Source: Gracilibacillus timonensis (GTDB lineage: Bacteria; Bacillota; Bacilli; Bacillales; Amphibacillaceae). Taken from it: a stretch of 64,000 nt of DNA. Numbering within the stretch: the first letter of the stretch is position 1; every line of letters begins with the position of its first letter. The stretch covers positions 620,001 to 684,000 of the forward strand of contig NZ_FLKH01000011.1 in assembly GCF_900086715.1 (NCBI RefSeq), read 5' to 3'. Both the position numbers and the translations under genes were made by a program. The notes under the pieces were generated by a model, which was not told the origin of the DNA, did no database searches, and saw only the letters and a program-made list of their open reading frames with translations. Shown here in pieces: positions 34,624 through 44,794 of the stretch.

Positions 34624-35925
34624 ATGAATCATTTAAAAGATAAACGATTATTAATATTAGGAGGTTCACGTATTTCTTGTGAAATCGTGAGAAAAGCACA
34701 AGAAATGGGCATCTATACAATGGTTACAGATTGGTATCCCTTAGAAAAATCTCCAGCTAAACAACTTGCTGATGAATATTTTATGACTAGCACTGCTGAT
34801 ATACCTGCAATGGTAAACTTAATAAAAAGTAAAAAAATAGATGGTGTAATTACTGGCTTTACTGATTCTGTTTTACCTTATTATGCAGAGATATGCGAAG
34901 AGGCTGGGATTCCATGTTATGGAACCAGGGAACAATTTGAAGCATTAACAAATAAAAATACTTATAAAAAGTTATGTAAGGTCTTTGATGTACCAGTGGT
35001 AGATGAATATCAAATTAGTGAAGAAGATTTGAATACTGATAAGCTAGATCATATAACATACCCTGTTCTTGTTAAACCAGCAGATAATAGTGGCGCTAGA
35101 GGAATTTCAATATGCAATAACAAAGAAGAATTGATCACTAATTATAACAAGGCATTAAAATTTTCGCAAAAAAACGAAATTCTTGTTGAACGGTATATTA
35201 CTGGGGAAGAAGTAACTGTATTTTACACTTTACAAGATGGAGAAATCTATCTATCAGGAATTGGAGACAGGCATGTAAAGCATAATCAAGATGATGTAAT
35301 TCCACTGCCAGTAGCGTATACTTTCCCATCGGTATATACAAAAAGTTATGTTGAAAATACAGATCCTAAAGTTAAGGACATGTTTAAATCATTAGGAATG
35401 CAAAATGGTATGGTTTTTATGCAATGCTTGGTAGAGGATGATAACTGTATCATATATGATATTGGTTATAGGCTTACTGGAACATTAGAATATAAACTAT
35501 TAGAACAAGTATGTGGATATAACCCTCTTCAAATGATGATTGAGCATTCATTAACTGGTGTGAATACAGAAATGAAATTGAAAGAAAAAGCAACATCATA
35601 TTGGAAAGAAATTGGTTTTAATGTATCCTTCTTAATAAAGCCAGGAGTTATAAAAAAAATTGAAGGTTTAGATGAAATAAAAGCTATACCAAATGTCTTA
35701 GATGCAGTATTAGCCCATGAAGAAGGGGAGGAAATACCAAATTCGGCAAGAGGCACTTTGAAACAAATAGTATTAAGAGTATTCGCAACTGCTGAAAATA
35801 AAAATGAATTAACAGAATTGCTTGATACAATATATAATACCCTGAAAGTTACTTCAAATGAGGGTGAAAACATGTTACTTGAAGGATTCGATACTAAAGA
35901 ACTTAAGGAGGATGTATTATTTTGA
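34624..35925 (+). CDS. ATP-grasp ligase (CarB/PurK-like)
   Basis: A 433-residue ATP-grasp enzyme. An N-terminal Rossmann-like part (RLLILGGSRISCEIVRKAQE) precedes the ATP-grasp domain: YPVLVKPADNSGARGISICN, ILVERYITGEEVTVFY, and CIIYDIGYRLTGTLEY. Such ligases join a carboxylate to an amine through an acyl phosphate. The ATG at 34624 was chosen because the family core starts there and CAGGTGA precedes it; the frame is open upstream into the previous gene. With the FemAB-like gene it could load an amino acid or make a peptide-sugar link. The stop overlaps the TTG start of the next gene. Confidence 0.83.
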   Translation: MNHLKDKRLLILGGSRISCEIVRKAQEMGIYTMVTDWYPLEKSPAKQLADEYFMTSTADIPAMVNLIKSKKIDGVITGFTDSVLPYYAEICEEAGIPCYGTREQFEALTNKNTYKKLCKVFDVPVVDEYQISEEDLNTDKLDHITYPVLVKPADNSGARGISICNNKEELITNYNKALKFSQKNEILVERYITGEEVTVFYTLQDGEIYLSGIGDRHVKHNQDDVIPLPVAYTFPSVYTKSYVENTDPKVKDMFKSLGMQNGMVFMQCLVEDDNCIIYDIGYRLTGTLEYKLLEQVCGYNPLQMMIEHSLTGVNTEMKLKEKATSYWKEIGFNVSFLIKPGVIKKIEGLDEIKAIPNVLDAVLAHEEGEEIPNSARGTLKQIVLRVFATAENKNELTELLDTIYNTLKVTSNEGENMLLEGFDTKELKEDVLF

Positions 35926-36836
35926 GTCAAGAAGTTCAAAAAACAGTATTGGTAAGTGGAGCATCTGGTTTTTTAGGGAAAGAGTTAGTTTATCAATTAG
36001 TACAGTTTGAGAATAATAAGGTAGTAGCAATTACTTCTCAAAAAGAGAACTTGAAGCAAGAATTCAGGACATATTCTAATTTAAAAATATTAAGTACAGA
36101 TGATTGGGCAGACAAACTGGATAAACAAGATAACATTGATATTCTAGTTAACTGCGCTTTCCCTCGTTCTTCTGATCCAACTTCTTTAGCTAAGGGATTA
36201 GATTTTACAGAAGAAATAGTAAAGAATTCTATTAAATTAAATATAAAAAGTATTATTAATATCTCTTCTCAAAGTGTTTATAGCCAAAAAGCAAAATCAT
36301 TAACTGATGAAACTGCGGAGATTGTTCCTCAATCTTTATATGGAATGGCAAAATATGCTGGAGAAAAGATAGTATGTTCTCTTTGTGAAAACGAAAATAT
36401 TAGTTATTCCAATATACGCTTAGCTAGTTTGACTGGAAAAGATTTTGAAGTAAGGATGACAAATAGATTTGTTAAGCAAGTGTTAAATGGAGAAAAAATC
36501 TTAGTTAATGGCGGGAAACAAAAGGTATCTTATTTAGAAGTCCAAGATGCTGCATCTGCATTGATAGCTATGATGAATGTACAATCAATGAAGTGGAAAC
36601 CTATATATAATTTAGGAAGCCATTATTCGAACACAGTTTTAGAAATAGTAGAAACTGTACTAGAAAATGCAAAAAAAAGAAATATTATGGAATCAAAAGT
36701 TGAAGTGAATCCAAACGAAGATAGTTTTAATAATTTAATTGATAGTAGTAAATTTTACACTGACTTTTCATGGGAACCTCATTATGATATAAACCTTATG
36801 ATAGAAGAGTTATTTGATCATTATAAGAATAAATAG
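35922..36836 (+). CDS. NAD-dependent epimerase/dehydratase
   Basis: A 304-residue extended short-chain dehydrogenase with VSGASGFLGKELVYQL at the start, SSQSVYS, and the catalytic Tyr-x3-Lys in YGMAKYAGEKI. It would act on a nucleotide sugar in the cytoplasm; the exact reaction cannot be told. It starts with TTG after AAGGAGGATG, overlapping the stop of the ATP-grasp gene, so the two are translationally coupled. Confidence 0.88.
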   Translation: MSQEVQKTVLVSGASGFLGKELVYQLVQFENNKVVAITSQKENLKQEFRTYSNLKILSTDDWADKLDKQDNIDILVNCAFPRSSDPTSLAKGLDFTEEIVKNSIKLNIKSIINISSQSVYSQKAKSLTDETAEIVPQSLYGMAKYAGEKIVCSLCENENISYSNIRLASLTGKDFEVRMTNRFVKQVLNGEKILVNGGKQKVSYLEVQDAASALIAMMNVQSMKWKPIYNLGSHYSNTVLEIVETVLENAKKRNIMESKVEVNPNEDSFNNLIDSSKFYTDFSWEPHYDINLMIEELFDHYKNK

Positions 36837-36850
36837 ATAGGTGGATACTT

Positions 36851-37993
36851 ATGTACGCTTTGGTGATAGGAAGAGCTTATCCGGACAAAAAAACGGGAAT
36901 GATGGGTATATTTGAATATGAACAAGCGGTTGCTATAAATAAGTATGGATTTAAAACCATTTATTCTTTCTGTGATACTCGTTCTATTAAGTCCTTGAGA
37001 AAATTTAATCATGTTAAATTAGATTCAAGTGAAATCCCTGTTTATGGTTATCATTTACCTATTGGAGGAACACCAAGAAAGATATTTGATAGCTTGAAAT
37101 TCCAATACAATAAAAAAATACTAAATCAAATCTTAAAAGATCATGGAAAACCAAGTGTTATACATGTGCATTTTCCACTTCTTAATTTAAATAAAGAGGT
37201 TTGGGGAATGTTGAGAAATTTAAATGTACCTATTGTCGTTACTGAACATTGGACAAAAGTTCAAAATAAATCAATTGAATCTTATAGAGTTGATTTGTTA
37301 AAACAGATAGTAGAGGAAACGAATACGTTTATTTGTGTAGGGGAGCCATTAAGAAAAAGTGTTGTTGATTTAACGGGAACAAATAAAGAAATAAAAGTTG
37401 TACCTAATATGGTTAAGCCTAACTTTTATTATCAAGAAACAATAAAAGACAAAAAAACTTTTGACTTTATTACAGTTGGCAGACTAGTCGAGGTGAAAAG
37501 GTTTGGCTTAGCAATCGAAGCTTTTACAAAAGCATTTAAGAACGACGATAGATTAAGAATGCATATTGTAGGTGATGGCCCGTTATTTGATAAATTAAAA
37601 AAACAAATAATAGATTATGGTATGAAAGATAGAATAATAATGCATGGTTTTTTATCTCGTGAAAAAACAGCTGAAATTTTACAAAATGCGGATGTGTTTT
37701 TCTCTGCAAGTATTTTAGAGACTTTTGGAGTCCCATTTATTGAAGCTATGGCTTGTGGAAAACCCGTTATTGGTGTAGAAAATGGTCCAATTGATGTTTA
37801 TATTAATGAGCATAATGGAGTTTTGGTTGAGAAAGATAATTTAAAGGAGATGACAAGTGTTTTAAGAAAAGTATATAATGATAGAAAATATTATACGGGT
37901 AAAAAAATATCAAATTTAGCACAGAAAATCTTTAGTGAAAAATCTATTGCGAAAGAATTAATTAATATTTACAATGATACCGAACTTGATTAA
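36851..37993 (+). CDS. Family 4 glycosyltransferase
   Basis: A 380-residue GT-B retaining glycosyltransferase. The donor-site signatures are ITVGRLVEVKRFGLAIEAF, MHIVGDGPLFDKL and ETFGVPFIEAMACGKPVIG with the E-x7-E motif. It adds one sugar to the lipid-linked repeat unit on the inner face of the membrane. N-terminal segments VIHVHFPLLN and VVTEHWTKV fit the acceptor domain of this family. AT-rich codon use like its neighbours. Confidence 0.92.
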   Translation: MYALVIGRAYPDKKTGMMGIFEYEQAVAINKYGFKTIYSFCDTRSIKSLRKFNHVKLDSSEIPVYGYHLPIGGTPRKIFDSLKFQYNKKILNQILKDHGKPSVIHVHFPLLNLNKEVWGMLRNLNVPIVVTEHWTKVQNKSIESYRVDLLKQIVEETNTFICVGEPLRKSVVDLTGTNKEIKVVPNMVKPNFYYQETIKDKKTFDFITVGRLVEVKRFGLAIEAFTKAFKNDDRLRMHIVGDGPLFDKLKKQIIDYGMKDRIIMHGFLSREKTAEILQNADVFFSASILETFGVPFIEAMACGKPVIGVENGPIDVYINEHNGVLVEKDNLKEMTSVLRKVYNDRKYYTGKKISNLAQKIFSEKSIAKELINIYNDTELD

Positions 37994-38039
37994 AAAAGGG
38001 GACGTTCAACATGTTTTGGATTTTGGATGAGATAAATTT

Positions 38040-39185
38040 ATGAATGTATTATTTATAGCTACATATTCAGGGATTTCGGGAGCGAGCCACTCTTTAATTT
38101 CAATGGTTAAGTATCTTAAGACGTACCAAATTAACGCAATAGTTATTTTACCAGGCGATGGGCCGCTAGAAAACATATTAATTGAAGAAAATATACCATA
38201 CAAAAAATTAAAAATATATCCTTGGGTGATCAAAATTGAAAAATCAACTCTAATCAAAGAAAAAATAAAATGGAGAATAAAACAACTTATAAATATATTT
38301 CAAGAAATTAGGATTTCTTCAGTAATAAAAAATAATAATATAGATATAGTTCATATAAATGCGATAACAGCCTCAAGTGGATATATAGCAGCCAAAAAAA
38401 ATGAAACAAAAATAATTTGGCACATAAGAGAAATCTTAGAACAAGGTTTAGGTAAAAAATTTTGGGATGAAAATAAAGCTTATAAATGTTTAAATAGTTC
38501 AAATAGAGTTATTGCAATATCAGATAGCGTTAAGAACAAATACAGTAATGTTATTAGTGATGATTTATTTATGCGTGTATATAATGGCATTGATACGAAT
38601 GAATATTCTATGAAACCAAATTTTATTTTTGAAGAGAATAAAATAACTTTAACTCTAGCAGGTAGAATTGTTGCTTCTAAAGGGCATGAAGAAGTGATTT
38701 ATGCAGTTAAATTTTTGATTGAAAAGGGCTATAAAGATATTGTAGTTCAATTTGTAGGTGGAGATGGAGAAAAAAGTTTTGCAACTTATATAAAAAAATT
38801 AGTCCAAGATTTTGGGCTTGAAAATCAAATCATTTTTTTAGGTCATAAATCGAATATGCAAGATATTTGGAATGAAACAGATATCGCTATAGTTTCTTCT
38901 AAAGCTGAGGCTTTTGGAAGAGTTACTGTAGAAGCAATGATGTCAGGAGTATTGGTTATCGGTGCTAATACTGAAGGAACAGAAGAGTTAATAGCTGATA
39001 AATATGGTTTAACTTATGAACAAGGTAATTATCTGTCTTTAGCTAACCAAATTGATTACGCACTTAATCATAAAAAGGAAATGAAAGAAACAGCATTAAT
39101 AAGTCAAAAACATGCGCATGAATCTTTCACAGCTGAAATAAATGCTAAAGAAATATATGGTATTTATAAAAAACTTTTAAATTAA
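38040..39185 (+). CDS. Family 4 glycosyltransferase
   Basis: A 381-residue GT4 enzyme: LFIATYSGISGASHSLISM at the start, then LAGRIVASKGHEEVI, VQFVGGDGEKSF, and AEAFGRVTVEAMMSGVLVIG (E-x7-E). It is the second extending transferase of the repeat unit. No strong ribosome site is visible before the ATG at 38040; coupling to upstream translation is likely. Confidence 0.92.
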   Translation: MNVLFIATYSGISGASHSLISMVKYLKTYQINAIVILPGDGPLENILIEENIPYKKLKIYPWVIKIEKSTLIKEKIKWRIKQLINIFQEIRISSVIKNNNIDIVHINAITASSGYIAAKKNETKIIWHIREILEQGLGKKFWDENKAYKCLNSSNRVIAISDSVKNKYSNVISDDLFMRVYNGIDTNEYSMKPNFIFEENKITLTLAGRIVASKGHEEVIYAVKFLIEKGYKDIVVQFVGGDGEKSFATYIKKLVQDFGLENQIIFLGHKSNMQDIWNETDIAIVSSKAEAFGRVTVEAMMSGVLVIGANTEGTEELIADKYGLTYEQGNYLSLANQIDYALNHKKEMKETALISQKHAHESFTAEINAKEIYGIYKKLLN

Positions 39186-39216
39186 ATGTAATAGTATAGA
39201 ATAGAGGGGAGCATCT

Positions 39217-40380
39217 GTGGATCTAGGTATTCAAACGCGAGGTCGTTTAAGTTTAAGTGTAGTAATATTTTTATTACTAATACCTTTAGTTCAATCGGAT
39301 TTTTTTCAACGATTAGGTTACTTAAGTTTCTTTATTGATTTTATAACGGCTACTATATTTTTATTTCTAGTTTATTTCACGGTAACTAAAAAACAATTGA
39401 ATATATTTGTAATTACTAGTTTGATTTTTTTAATTTGGCGTTCTGTCTCAAGTTACTACTTTTCTGATGGAGTAATGGATTTGGTGAATAGTACTAGAAT
39501 AGCCTCATTAATACTTTTGGTAAATATTTTTATTAAAAAATATCCCAAATCTACACTAAGTGCAACTGATTTTTTATTCAGTGCGTATATTGTATTAAAT
39601 TTCTTTGCGTTGTTAATGTTTCCTCAAGGGCTGTATGTAACAGATGGATATTCAAGTGCATGGCTTTTCGGCATTGAAAATCAGTTTGCTTTGTTTATAG
39701 TGCCAGGTATTACTTTTATTATGTTAAATTCTTGGTATAGGTACAATACAATTTCAATTATAGCATGGTTAAAAATTCTTATTGCGGTTATTACAGTTGG
39801 AATGATTTGGTCGGCAACGGCAGTAGTAGCTGTGTTTTTTGTGATTATTTCATCCATATTAGTTAGACAAAAAAGAATACAATTAGTGTATACTTTCTTC
39901 TTATTTTTGCTTTTTTATATTATTATTTGGTTAATTGTAGTTCGTTTTAATTCTTTAGATTCTTTCCAAGCAATTATTACAGATATTTTAGGAAAAGACT
40001 TGACGTTAACTGGAAGAACAAGAATATGGGCTGAAATATTTGAAACACTCCCTCAGTCTTTATGGTATGGTTTTGGTATCAACAGTAAAGTTTTAGCTGG
40101 AGTTGTGACGGATTTTGCAGCACATAATATGATACTTCAGCTGCTTTTGGATTCAGGAATTATTGGATTTATGTTATTTATAATTCCTTTTCTTATAGCA
40201 GGGGTTAAGCTACATTGTAATAAAGAGCAAATGATGAGTACATTAATTCTTATTGGATTATTTGCAATCCTAATAGGAGGTATAGCAGAAGCCTATAAAA
40301 TGAATTATTTATTTTTATTAATGACTTTTGCTTATAACATAAATTATATAATAGATAAAAATAAATTTAAAAATGATTGA
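39217..40380 (+). CDS. O-antigen/capsule polymerase (Wzy)
   Basis: A 387-residue polytopic protein with about ten membrane helices and a central outside loop after helix 7-8 (SFQAIITDILGKDLTLTGRT). The Wzy_C signature LTGRTRIWAEIFETLPQSLW and FGINSK followed by AHNMILQLLLDSGIIGF is clear. It joins repeat units on the outer membrane face, working with Wzz at 23685. GTG start with AGAGGGGAGC. It defines the cluster as Wzx/Wzy-dependent. Confidence 0.9.
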   Translation: MDLGIQTRGRLSLSVVIFLLLIPLVQSDFFQRLGYLSFFIDFITATIFLFLVYFTVTKKQLNIFVITSLIFLIWRSVSSYYFSDGVMDLVNSTRIASLILLVNIFIKKYPKSTLSATDFLFSAYIVLNFFALLMFPQGLYVTDGYSSAWLFGIENQFALFIVPGITFIMLNSWYRYNTISIIAWLKILIAVITVGMIWSATAVVAVFFVIISSILVRQKRIQLVYTFFLFLLFYIIIWLIVVRFNSLDSFQAIITDILGKDLTLTGRTRIWAEIFETLPQSLWYGFGINSKVLAGVVTDFAAHNMILQLLLDSGIIGFMLFIIPFLIAGVKLHCNKEQMMSTLILIGLFAILIGGIAEAYKMNYLFLLMTFAYNINYIIDKNKFKND

Positions 40381-40667
40381 GTAACAGGTGTTTATTGCTT
40401 GGTATTTCACGTTATGTTGGATTTTAGTGACAGAATTATATTTGAAGTAAGAGTGAAAAAAGATTTGTTGGTAACTTATCAGTAGATGTAGAATATTTAC
40501 AAAAGGGGCTAAATCAATGAGTTATACAGGGTATTAATCTTGTCATTATGATTCTACACTAGTGGTTAAGTAGAAATGATAATTAAAACTAACAAGTAAG
40601 CTATTAACACAAGTACATGCAAAAATATATTAAATAAGCTTGTTTAAACAGAAGAGAGAATGAGTAT
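40381..40667. other. Intergenic gap between wzy and wzx
   Basis: No gene is supported. It holds AT-rich DNA with several short stopped frames and may carry an internal promoter for wzx, but none is clear. Confidence 0.4.
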
Positions 40668-41945
40668 ATGCAAAATAGATTAAAAAATCTTTTAAAAAAA
40701 TCTTTTGTTCGTAATGTTTTTATTTTAGCTTCCGGAACAATAGCTGCTCAAATAATTACAATGGCAGCATCACCAGTTATAACAAGAATGTATGGACCTG
40801 AAGCTTTTGGTATTATGGGAACCTTTAACGCCTTAATTAATATTATATTGCCGATCTCAGCATTAGCTTATCCAATAGCTATTGTACTACCTAAAAAAGA
40901 TCAAGAGGCCAAACAGCTTGTTAAAATATCTTTAATAGTTACAGTTTTTAGTACTTTAATAGCTCTGTTGTTGCTACTTCTATTTAATAATCAGATAGTA
41001 AATATATTTAATATTAGTGAAATTTCAAATTTCTTATTCTTAATTCCTTTGATAGTCATTTTTTCTGGTTGTGTACAAATTATGGAACAATGGCTTATTA
41101 GAAAAAAACAATTTTCAATCAATGCTAAAGTAACATTTTTTCAGTCTTTGATTACAAATGGAGGTAAAATTTGCTTAGGTTTCTTTTATCCGATAGCTTC
41201 TATATTGGTAGTTATAACTTCATTTGCAAATGGAATAAGAGCGTTGATGTTATTTATGTTCTCTAGAAAAGATAAATTAAATAACGATAGATCACAAACA
41301 TCGGACAAGAAAAAATTAAATGAGTTGGCTAAAAAGTATTATGACTTCCCTGCATATAGAGCTCCTGAAATGTTCATAAATGCAATATCCCAAGGTTTAC
41401 CTGTTTTGCTTCTTTCAGTTTTTTTTGGTCCTGCTTCTGCAGGGTTTTATTCTATAGGTAAAACAGTATTAAACTTGCCCACTTTACTTATTGGAAAATC
41501 AGTGGGTGATGTGTTTTATCCACGCATTGCTGAAGCGAAACATAAAAATGAAGATACATATTTTCTTATAAAGAAAGCTACATTAGCGCTAATGGGAGTA
41601 GGGATACTTCCATTTGCTATAATCATTATATTCGGACCGTATTTATTTAGTTTTGTATTTGGAAGTGATTGGGTTATAGCTGGTGAATATGCACGTTGGA
41701 TTGCCTTATGGTCGTTCTGTGGATTTATTAATAGACCGAGCGTTCGTGCTCTTCCTGTATTAAATGCTCAAAAGTTTCACTTAATTTATACAATAATTAT
41801 GTTGATTTTAAGATTTATTGCTTTAGCAATTGGTTATTTCCTATTTTCAAATGATTTAATCGCAGTTGCATTGTATAGTATAGCAGGTGCCTTATTAAAT
41901 GTAGTATTAATAATAGCTACGCTTGGTATAAGTAAAAAAAGATAA
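40668..41945 (+). CDS. Repeat-unit flippase (Wzx)
   Basis: A 425-residue protein with about 12 membrane helices of the polysaccharide transporter (PST/MATE-like) family. The N-terminal part FILASGTIAAQIITMAASPVI, with TRMYGPEAFGIMG next, is typical. It moves the lipid-linked repeat unit to the outer face for Wzy. Start supported by GAAGAGAG upstream. Found between wzy and the asparagine-synthase-like gene. Confidence 0.92.
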   Translation: MQNRLKNLLKKSFVRNVFILASGTIAAQIITMAASPVITRMYGPEAFGIMGTFNALINIILPISALAYPIAIVLPKKDQEAKQLVKISLIVTVFSTLIALLLLLLFNNQIVNIFNISEISNFLFLIPLIVIFSGCVQIMEQWLIRKKQFSINAKVTFFQSLITNGGKICLGFFYPIASILVVITSFANGIRALMLFMFSRKDKLNNDRSQTSDKKKLNELAKKYYDFPAYRAPEMFINAISQGLPVLLLSVFFGPASAGFYSIGKTVLNLPTLLIGKSVGDVFYPRIAEAKHKNEDTYFLIKKATLALMGVGILPFAIIIIFGPYLFSFVFGSDWVIAGEYARWIALWSFCGFINRPSVRALPVLNAQKFHLIYTIIMLILRFIALAIGYFLFSNDLIAVALYSIAGALLNVVLIIATLGISKKR

Positions 41946-41961
41946 GAAATGTGGGATATCA

Positions 41962-43737
41962 GTGAGTGATTTTTTGTTTTCACGAAAAAGATTACAGTTA
42001 AAAAAAATAGAAAGAGAAATACAATCGATATACATAACTAGTAATTCGCCTAAAGTTAGGGAGTTTCATGGAAATTGGGGTTCCTTTGGAATTAGTAAAA
42101 ACCTTTATAATGGTTTTGATGTATATGAGAATGATGAATATATTGTTGGAGTAATTGGCGGTCCAATCTTAATGTTTCAAAGTAATACTTTTTTGGATGA
42201 AGCTGATAGTTGTGAAGGTACTATTGCTATTTTTAAAAGATGGTTAAGTAGTGAAATTAAATGGGATGAAGACTTAAGTGGCCCGTTCGCTATAATTTTT
42301 ATAAATAAACAAATAGAAGAGGTTACTTGTGTTACTGATTTAATGTCATTTATACCTGTATATGCGTTGAATGATTCCGTCAGTTGCATGTTTTCAACGC
42401 ATGTTGATATTCTTGCCAATACCTCGAACCAATGTCATAATATAGATAAAATTTCACAATTGGACTTTATATTAAATGGAACAGTGACGTACCCTTATAC
42501 TTTTTACAAAAAGATTAATCAAATTCAGCCTGCTTCAATTCACAAATTACCAAATCATAGTACTGAAATTCAAATTAATAGTTACTGGATACCTAAAGAA
42601 GTAAAGAGTGAGTTGAATTTAAATGAACTAGCTACAAAAACAAGAGAAGGATTAGAAGCTTACATTAATCAAGTTACTTCACAATCTACCAATATAGCAC
42701 AATTTATAAGTGGCGGAGAAGATTCAAGAGTACTTTCTTCGTTATTACAAAATATTACAAGGGATGGATTTATATTCTTAGACCAAATGAATAGAGAGGG
42801 GAGAACCGCGCAAAAAGTAGCGGATATTTATGGAGCAAAACTCAAAATATCTACAAGAAGTGAGTTACATTACTTAAATATAATTAAAGATTGTTCACTA
42901 CTGATAGGAAGTGGATCCCAATACCTTCATGCTCACACATATGGTTTCCATGAAAGTTGTAATTTTAACTCGTATTCGGCAATTTTTGGAGGTTTATTTT
43001 CTGACGCACTTTTAAAAGGGGCACGTATAAAAAGAAAAAAAAGAACTGGGAAATTACCTTTTATACCCGAATTAAAAGATGAAGAATTTACAAATGATGA
43101 ACTAATTGAAAATTCACTATTTTGTAGTAAGTCCTTAGAAAAAATATCTGAGAGAAGGAAAAATCATCTAAAATATATACAAACTTTTCGAAATGAATCA
43201 GCGGAAGAGTGGTTTGAATTATGGCCAAGTTCAATGAATGTGAATATTCCTAATCTAAGTGCTAATCGTCGGCTATTCAGAAGTTATGAACCTTTTATGT
43301 CAAAAGATATAGTAAAAATCGCAGCTGTAACCCCTCAAAAATGGAAATTGAACCGAATTTTATTTCATAAAATGTCGAAACCATTGTTGAAGCCGACAAA
43401 GTGGTTAATGCACGGTGATGGATGGTACCCATACTATTCGTGGGTATCTAAGAGTATTTTTTATCCAATCATATATACGAGTAGGAAAGTTAGTAAGAAA
43501 CTAAAAATTCAAAAGGGAAATCAAGGTCCATGGGTGGAATGGAGCAATTTAGTCCAGAAAAAAGAATTCACATATTCTGCTGATAAGTATCATTCTGGTA
43601 TGGAGATTTTGCTTCACCTATCAAAAATAAATGAAGTAACTAAAGTAATAAAGGATAGTGAGCTTACACCATTACAAAAAGTTAATTTTTTACAAACGCT
43701 AATTTTTAATGTTGAAAATATAAGAGTAAAAAAATGA
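41962..43737 (+). CDS. Asparagine-synthase-like amidotransferase without the glutaminase cysteine
   Basis: A 591-residue protein with a degenerate N-terminal Ntn-type domain and a C-terminal asparagine synthase domain. The ATP pyrophosphatase loop is intact: FISGGEDSRVLSSLL at about residues 247-261. The nucleophile Cys at position 2, needed to hydrolyse glutamine, is absent (start MSDFLFS), so it either uses free ammonia or another amine, or forms amide bonds like lasso-peptide cyclases. Related proteins in O-antigen clusters (WbpS type) are proposed to amidate uronic acids. With a uronate-forming dehydrogenase at 46937 this is a reasonable role but unproved. GTG start. Confidence 0.8.
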   Translation: MSDFLFSRKRLQLKKIEREIQSIYITSNSPKVREFHGNWGSFGISKNLYNGFDVYENDEYIVGVIGGPILMFQSNTFLDEADSCEGTIAIFKRWLSSEIKWDEDLSGPFAIIFINKQIEEVTCVTDLMSFIPVYALNDSVSCMFSTHVDILANTSNQCHNIDKISQLDFILNGTVTYPYTFYKKINQIQPASIHKLPNHSTEIQINSYWIPKEVKSELNLNELATKTREGLEAYINQVTSQSTNIAQFISGGEDSRVLSSLLQNITRDGFIFLDQMNREGRTAQKVADIYGAKLKISTRSELHYLNIIKDCSLLIGSGSQYLHAHTYGFHESCNFNSYSAIFGGLFSDALLKGARIKRKKRTGKLPFIPELKDEEFTNDELIENSLFCSKSLEKISERRKNHLKYIQTFRNESAEEWFELWPSSMNVNIPNLSANRRLFRSYEPFMSKDIVKIAAVTPQKWKLNRILFHKMSKPLLKPTKWLMHGDGWYPYYSWVSKSIFYPIIYTSRKVSKKLKIQKGNQGPWVEWSNLVQKKEFTYSADKYHSGMEILLHLSKINEVTKVIKDSELTPLQKVNFLQTLIFNVENIRVKK

Positions 43738-44786
43738 ATGTATTGTCCACTAAGATTGAAGAGTAAATCAAAAAAATAAGTTATTTCGTTATGGTCTAAA
43801 ATCTTGTACAGTTTACAAAAATAGACAAGAGTTGTTAACCTTAAAATAATGTATACTGTAATGTTTTTTTGTTGAATAAAATCAACTTTTTTATTTAACA
43901 CTGTGTAAATAACATTTTTAAACGGAGGGCATCCTTTGGCTAATAAAATTTTAAAATTCGCAAAAGAATTTAACAAACCATTTGAAAGATTTATTTTAGT
44001 GAACGGCTGGAATCTTAGATTGTATAAGAAAAAGAAAAATGGGGTCAAATTAAAACAACTTAATAGAAATCAAAAACATGATATAAAGGATTTCTGGAAA
44101 AAATATGGGAAAAGAGTTAATCCTAATTGGACAGCTTACTTTTCCTTTGGAAATGATTATTTTGACCCCCGATATATACCTGAAAGTTTGTACTATGGAG
44201 AAATAGCTCAAAAGTTGTATGTTCAAGGAATGGGGGGATTACATCACAAAAATGTACAAGAGCAACTGTTTGATTCAAAACAACCAAAAACAATTGTTAG
44301 GAAAATAAATAATTTTATATCTGATAGGGAACATAACCCCATCTCATTAGATTATGCAATACAGTTATGCAAAGAAGAAAAAGAAGTTATTATAAAACCT
44401 TCTACGGGTACGTACGGTGGTAAAGGTATTATGTTTTGGAAGGCCGGGGACCAAGAAAGCATTTTAAAAGATATTCTGACTTCTTTTGATCAAGTAATCG
44501 CTCAAGAGGTTGTGGAATCTCATCAATTTATGAAAAATATAACAACGTCTACAATTAATACCCTAAGAGTAGTAACATTGTTAGTTGAAGGAGAACCTGT
44601 GCTTTTATCCACATTATTGAGAATGGGGAAAGAGGGTAGTAGGTTAGATGGAGTTTCAACTGGGGGAGTTATTGCAGTTGTGAACACAAGTGGATTTTTG
44701 GAAGAATCTGCAGTACAATTAGACCAAACTATTAGAAAGCAGCATGATAGTGGATTTATTTTTAAGGATAAAAAAATTCCTTCGTA

Positions 44787-44794
44787 TAAAAAAT
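44787..44794. repeat. Left 8-bp target duplication of the ISL3 element
   Basis: TAAAAAAT directly before the left end of the element, repeated exactly at 46199-46206 after the right end. Confidence 0.9.
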
